NCBI RefSeq assembly: GCF_011759585.1
Contig: NZ_JAAOYV010000001.1
Coordinates: 248,001-312,000, forward strand
DNA: 64,000 nucleotides
Source of the DNA: Frigoribacterium endophyticum
Lineage (GTDB): Bacteria; Actinomycetota; Actinomycetes; Actinomycetales; Microbacteriaceae
Direction: 5' to 3'
The notes beneath the pieces were generated by a model, which ran no database searches, was not told where the DNA came from, and saw nothing but the letters and a program-made list of their open reading frames with translations. The position numbers and the translations under genes are program-made. Shown one piece after another: positions 61,332 to 64,000 of this stretch (position 1 is its first letter; each line of letters opens with the position of its first letter).

Positions 61332-61454
61332 GGTCGGAGGGTACCTCCCGACGCCGTGCGGGCGGGGGCCCGCGTCCAGGCAGCCTCGGCGGGGCCGGCC
61401 GCACCCGGCCGCGGAGCCGTGCGGGCCCGCGCCGATCGGCCTACCGTCGCCCGC

Positions 61455-62231
61455 ATGATCAGGGAACTCTGGCTCCTCCGGCACGGCGAGAGCACCGCCA
61501 ACGTCGCCGCCACCGCCGCCGAGCAGGCCGGCTCCGAGACCATCGACGTCGAGCAGCGCGACGCCGACGTGCCGCTCAGCGAGCGCGGCGTCGAGCAGGC
61601 CCGGGCGCTCACGGGCTGGCTCGCCGAGCACGGGCTCGACGCCTCGACGGTGGGCGCCGCCTCCCCGGGCGGCGACGGGGGCTCGTCCGCCACGTCGTTC
61701 TGGTGCTCGCCCTACCTCCGGGCCCGGCAGACCATCGGCACCGCGCTCGACGAGGCCGGGCTCGCCCCGGTGGTGCGGGTCGACGAGCGCCTCCGCGACC
61801 GCGAGCTCGGCGTCCTCGACCTGCTCACCCGGCGCGGCGTCGCGGCCCGGCACCCCGACGAGGAGGCGCGGCGCGAGCGGCTGGGCAAGTTCTACCACCG
61901 GCCTCCCGGCGGCGAGTCGTGGGCGGACGTCGCCCTGCGGGTCCGGTCGCTGCTGCGCGACCTCGACGAGCTGCCCGGCGACCGGGTCGTCGTGACCGCC
62001 CACGACGCCGTCGTCATGCTCTTCCTCTACGTCTGCACCGGCCTGAGCGAGGCCGACCTGCTCGAGTTCGCCCGGTCGAACACCGTCACCAACGCCTCCG
62101 TCACGCGGCTCTCCCGCGCCGACGGCGACGCGTGGTGGACCCTCGACGCCTTCGCCGACGTCGCCCACCTCGACCGCGGCGACGCCCCGGTCACGACCCA
62201 CGGAGGAGACCGTGATGTCCAGCCCCGATGA
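61455..62231 (+). CDS. Histidine phosphatase (phosphoglycerate mutase-like)
   Basis: 258 residues. LLRHGESTAN (RHG catalytic motif), SPYLRARQTI, RERLRDRELG region (DERLRDRELGVLD) and VVTAHDAVV, where the usual second catalytic His-Gly-x is AHDAV with His kept. Cytoplasmic phosphatase of unknown substrate. TACCGT seven bases before the ATG indicates a leaderless message. Its end overlaps nnrD by 17 bases. Confidence 0.9.
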   Translation: MIRELWLLRHGESTANVAATAAEQAGSETIDVEQRDADVPLSERGVEQARALTGWLAEHGLDASTVGAASPGGDGGSSATSFWCSPYLRARQTIGTALDEAGLAPVVRVDERLRDRELGVLDLLTRRGVAARHPDEEARRERLGKFYHRPPGGESWADVALRVRSLLRDLDELPGDRVVVTAHDAVVMLFLYVCTGLSEADLLEFARSNTVTNASVTRLSRADGDAWWTLDAFADVAHLDRGDAPVTTHGGDRDVQPR

Positions 62232-63084
62232 GATCGTCGTCACCCCCGACCTGCTCCGCGGGTGGGAGCTCCCGTCCGCCGGCGCCGGCAAGTACTCGCG
62301 CGGCCAGGTCGTCGTGGTCGGCGGCGCGGCCCGCACCCCGGGCGCGGCCATGCTCGGCGCGTGGGCCGCGCTCCGGGTCGGGGCGGGCCGCCTGACGCTC
62401 GCCGTCGCCGGGTCCGTCGCCCCGCACGTGGCCGTGGCCCTGCCGGAGGCGGGGGTCGTGCCCCTGGGGGAGACCGACGGCGGCCACGTGGTCGGCTCGT
62501 CGCTCGCCCGGGCCTCGAGCGACCTGGAGGGCGCCGACGCCGTGCTCGCCGGGTCGGGGCTCGACGACGCGGACGAGGCGGAGGCCCTGGTGCGACTCCT
62601 GCCCGACCTCGTCGGCGGCGACGCCGTCGTCGTGCTCGACGCGTTCGCGCTGGGGGTGCTGCCGCGGTGCGGCGACGCGGTAGACCCGCTCCGCGGGCGC
62701 CTCGTGCTGACGCCGAACCCGAGCGAGGCCGGCCGGCTGCTCGGGCGCGACGTCGACGACCTGCCGAGCGACCTCCTCGAGATCGCCCGGCGCTGGGGCG
62801 CCGTCGTGGCGTGCCAGAGCTTCGTCGCCTCCGACGACGGACGGCTGTGGCGGTCGGGCGCGGGGCACCCGGGGCTCGGCACGTCGGGCAGCGGCGACGT
62901 GCTCGCCGGAGCGGTCGCGGGGCTCGCGGCCCGCGGGGCGACCCCGGCACAGGCGGCGGTGTGGGCGACCCACGCGCACGCGACGGCCGGTGACCGGCTG
63001 TCGGTGGGGGTCGGGCCGATGGGGTTCCTCGCGAGCGAGCTGCTCGACGAGCTGCCGCGCGTGCTGGTCGAGGTGGGGGCGTAG
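62215..63084 (+). CDS. nnrD: ADP/ATP-dependent NAD(P)H-hydrate dehydratase (single domain)
   Basis: 289 residues. GKYSRGQVVVVGGAARTPGAAML, LTPNPSEAGRLLG and GTSGSGDVLAGAVAGL are the ribokinase-like NnrD/YjeF-C motifs. Repairs damaged NAD(P)H hydrates. The NnrE epimerase half fused in many bacteria is absent here. ATG 62215 is preferred over GTG 62212 because GGAGGAG (62202-62208) is six bases upstream. Confidence 0.93.
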   Translation: MSSPDEIVVTPDLLRGWELPSAGAGKYSRGQVVVVGGAARTPGAAMLGAWAALRVGAGRLTLAVAGSVAPHVAVALPEAGVVPLGETDGGHVVGSSLARASSDLEGADAVLAGSGLDDADEAEALVRLLPDLVGGDAVVVLDAFALGVLPRCGDAVDPLRGRLVLTPNPSEAGRLLGRDVDDLPSDLLEIARRWGAVVACQSFVASDDGRLWRSGAGHPGLGTSGSGDVLAGAVAGLAARGATPAQAAVWATHAHATAGDRLSVGVGPMGFLASELLDELPRVLVEVGA

Positions 63085-63121
63085 CTGGCGCTCACGGCTA
63101 CGGCGTCGGTGGCGGTAGCGC

Positions 63122-64000
63122 CTAGGCGTCGACGCGCGGGCGCGTCTCGGCGGCGACGGACGTCGCGGGAGCAGCCTCCGCTCGTCCGGACTCCTCGCGG
63201 GTCGGGGTCGACGACGGCTCGAACCGGTCCTTGAGGCGCAGCGCGGGCTGCTCGACGAAGCGGTGCGACAGCCAGGCGGTCGTCACGGCCGCGGCGATGA
63301 CGGCCACGGTGCCGAGCGCACCGGGCACGACCGGCTCGATGAGGGCGATGAACACGACGTGCCAGAGGTAGAGCGGGTACGACAGCGCCCGGCCGAACCA
63401 GGCGACCGGCCCGAGCGACAGCACCCGCGCCGGCAGGGTCGGGCGGCAGGCGAGACCGCCGATGAGCAGGGCCGAGGCCACCGCGACGCCGGGCAGCATC
63501 ACCGTGAACGTCGTGACCTGCTGCTGCCAGCCGCTGCCGATGACGGCCAGCGAGCCGACGACGCCGACGAGGCCGGCCCAGGTCGCGACCGTGCCGAACC
63601 GGCCCTGGAACGCCGCACGGCCGCGGTCGGAGCCCAGCACCAGCGCCAGGGCACAGCCGAGCAGCAACGGGGCCACGTTCAGGACCGGACTGAAGTAGAT
63701 GTCGGGGGTGGCGCCTCCGGCGGGGGCGTCGAAGAGGACGCCCGAGGCGACCACCGACGCGACCACGAGGGCCGCGAGCACGGCCACGGCGACGCGACGC
63801 GCGGCCTTCAGCGCGAAGAGCAGCATGAGGAGCGGGGGCCAGACGAGGTAGAACTGCTCCTCCATCGAGAGGCTCCACATGGGGGAGAAGACGCCCTGCG
63901 ACTCGCCGAGGAAGGAGCGGGCCACGTTGCCGGTGTACGTGACCGCCACCAGGCCGGCGCCGAGGGCGCTCATCGTCGAGCCCTGGTAGTCGCCGATCAG
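63122..64000 (-). CDS. Acyltransferase-3 family membrane protein (N-terminus outside window)
   Basis: The frame is open to the window edge (LIGDYQGSTM...), so the 5' part with the catalytic His is missing. FSPMWSLSMEEQFYLVWPPLLML is the Acyl_transf_3 (OafA/NodX/YrhL) signature, followed by about eight spans and a C-terminal EQPALRLKDRF, after which comes a soluble, disordered tail of about 35 residues. Acylates cell-surface sugars or peptidoglycan by family analogy; no SGNH tail is present in this protein. Confidence 0.88.
   Translation of the reverse strand: MIGDYQGSTMSALGAGLVAVTYTGNVARSFLGESQGVFSPMWSLSMEEQFYLVWPPLLMLLFALKAARRVAVAVLAALVVASVVASGVLFDAPAGGATPDIYFSPVLNVAPLLLGCALALVLGSDRGRAAFQGRFGTVATWAGLVGVVGSLAVIGSGWQQQVTTFTVMLPGVAVASALLIGGLACRPTLPARVLSLGPVAWFGRALSYPLYLWHVVFIALIEPVVPGALGTVAVIAAAVTTAWLSHRFVEQPALRLKDRFEPSSTPTREESGRAEAAPATSVAAETRPRVDA

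Noticed and set aside
1-64000. tRNA, rRNA, phage or insertion sequence genes
   Set aside because: Looked for cloverleaf-like segments, conserved rRNA words and transposase motifs by eye on both strands and found none that I could support.

Overview
This 64 kb window is very GC-rich chromosomal DNA with third codon positions almost always G or C, many GTG starts and 4-bp gene overlaps. Together with the gene content (NnrD-type hydrate dehydratase, WhiB-free actinobacterial regulators, GlsB, desferrioxamine genes, DtxR-type iron box), this points to an aerobic actinomycete of the Microbacteriaceae type; a Frigoribacterium-like organism is a reasonable but unproven guess. I see no rRNA, tRNA, CRISPR array, phage or insertion sequence.

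Layout. 1-4.9 kb: 5'-partial-window lamin-tail/esterase-like secreted protein with a PHO-box-like site upstream, small orphan proteins, a cupin, and a divergent SDR/XRE regulator pair. 5-7.9 kb: two paralogous ~50-residue membrane peptides facing each other across two paralogous TetR regulators (and a DUF4190-type protein); both peptide genes share a 19-bp palindrome and a covarying stem-loop leader. 7.9-14.7 kb: membrane protein, AraC regulator, nadE, alpha/beta hydrolase, nucleobase permease, GlsB, monooxygenase-like protein, an unknown. 14.9-21.2 kb: two CNNM/CBS transporters, an FCD-GntR regulator with a repeat tail, glpD with a divergent SorC/DeoR-type regulator. 21.5-29.5 kb: one 2,666-residue secreted protein with five pectin methylesterase domains (three intact, two dead) and about ten FnIII modules.

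29.6-40.1 kb: PfpI protein, unknowns, an SGNH-like/GAF fusion, a three-gene desferrioxamine-type siderophore operon (desA, desB, desC-desD fusion) under a DtxR/IdeR box, and an orphan RtcB. 40.1-48.1 kb: the most interesting block, a divergent cluster with a fatty acyl reductase-HAD fusion, two ferritin-like paralogues (one with a complete di-iron ligand set, one degenerate), an SDR, a PlsC-type acyltransferase and an alkylglycerone-phosphate synthase: the parts list for an ether-lipid/plasmalogen-like pathway in an aerobe.

48.2-53.6 kb: cysK-cysE, an ABC-2 exporter divergent from a histidine kinase/response regulator pair, with a perfect palindrome between. 53.6-60.9 kb: a FadR-type regulator and a catabolic operon (MFS transporter, dihydroxyacetone-kinase-like kinase, RpiB, triose-isomerase-like, TIM-barrel isomerase, PGDH-like dehydrogenase) that probably degrades a tetrose/tetronate or branched sugar acid. 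61-64 kb: acidic small protein, histidine phosphatase, nnrD and a 5'-truncated acyltransferase-3 gene.

Two copies of an ~80-bp palindromic repeat (39.7 and 49.9 kb) and a recurrent intergenic GGAGGCGCGGG motif are further non-coding structure. Operator-like palindromes are predicted by eye only; nothing here was searched against a database.
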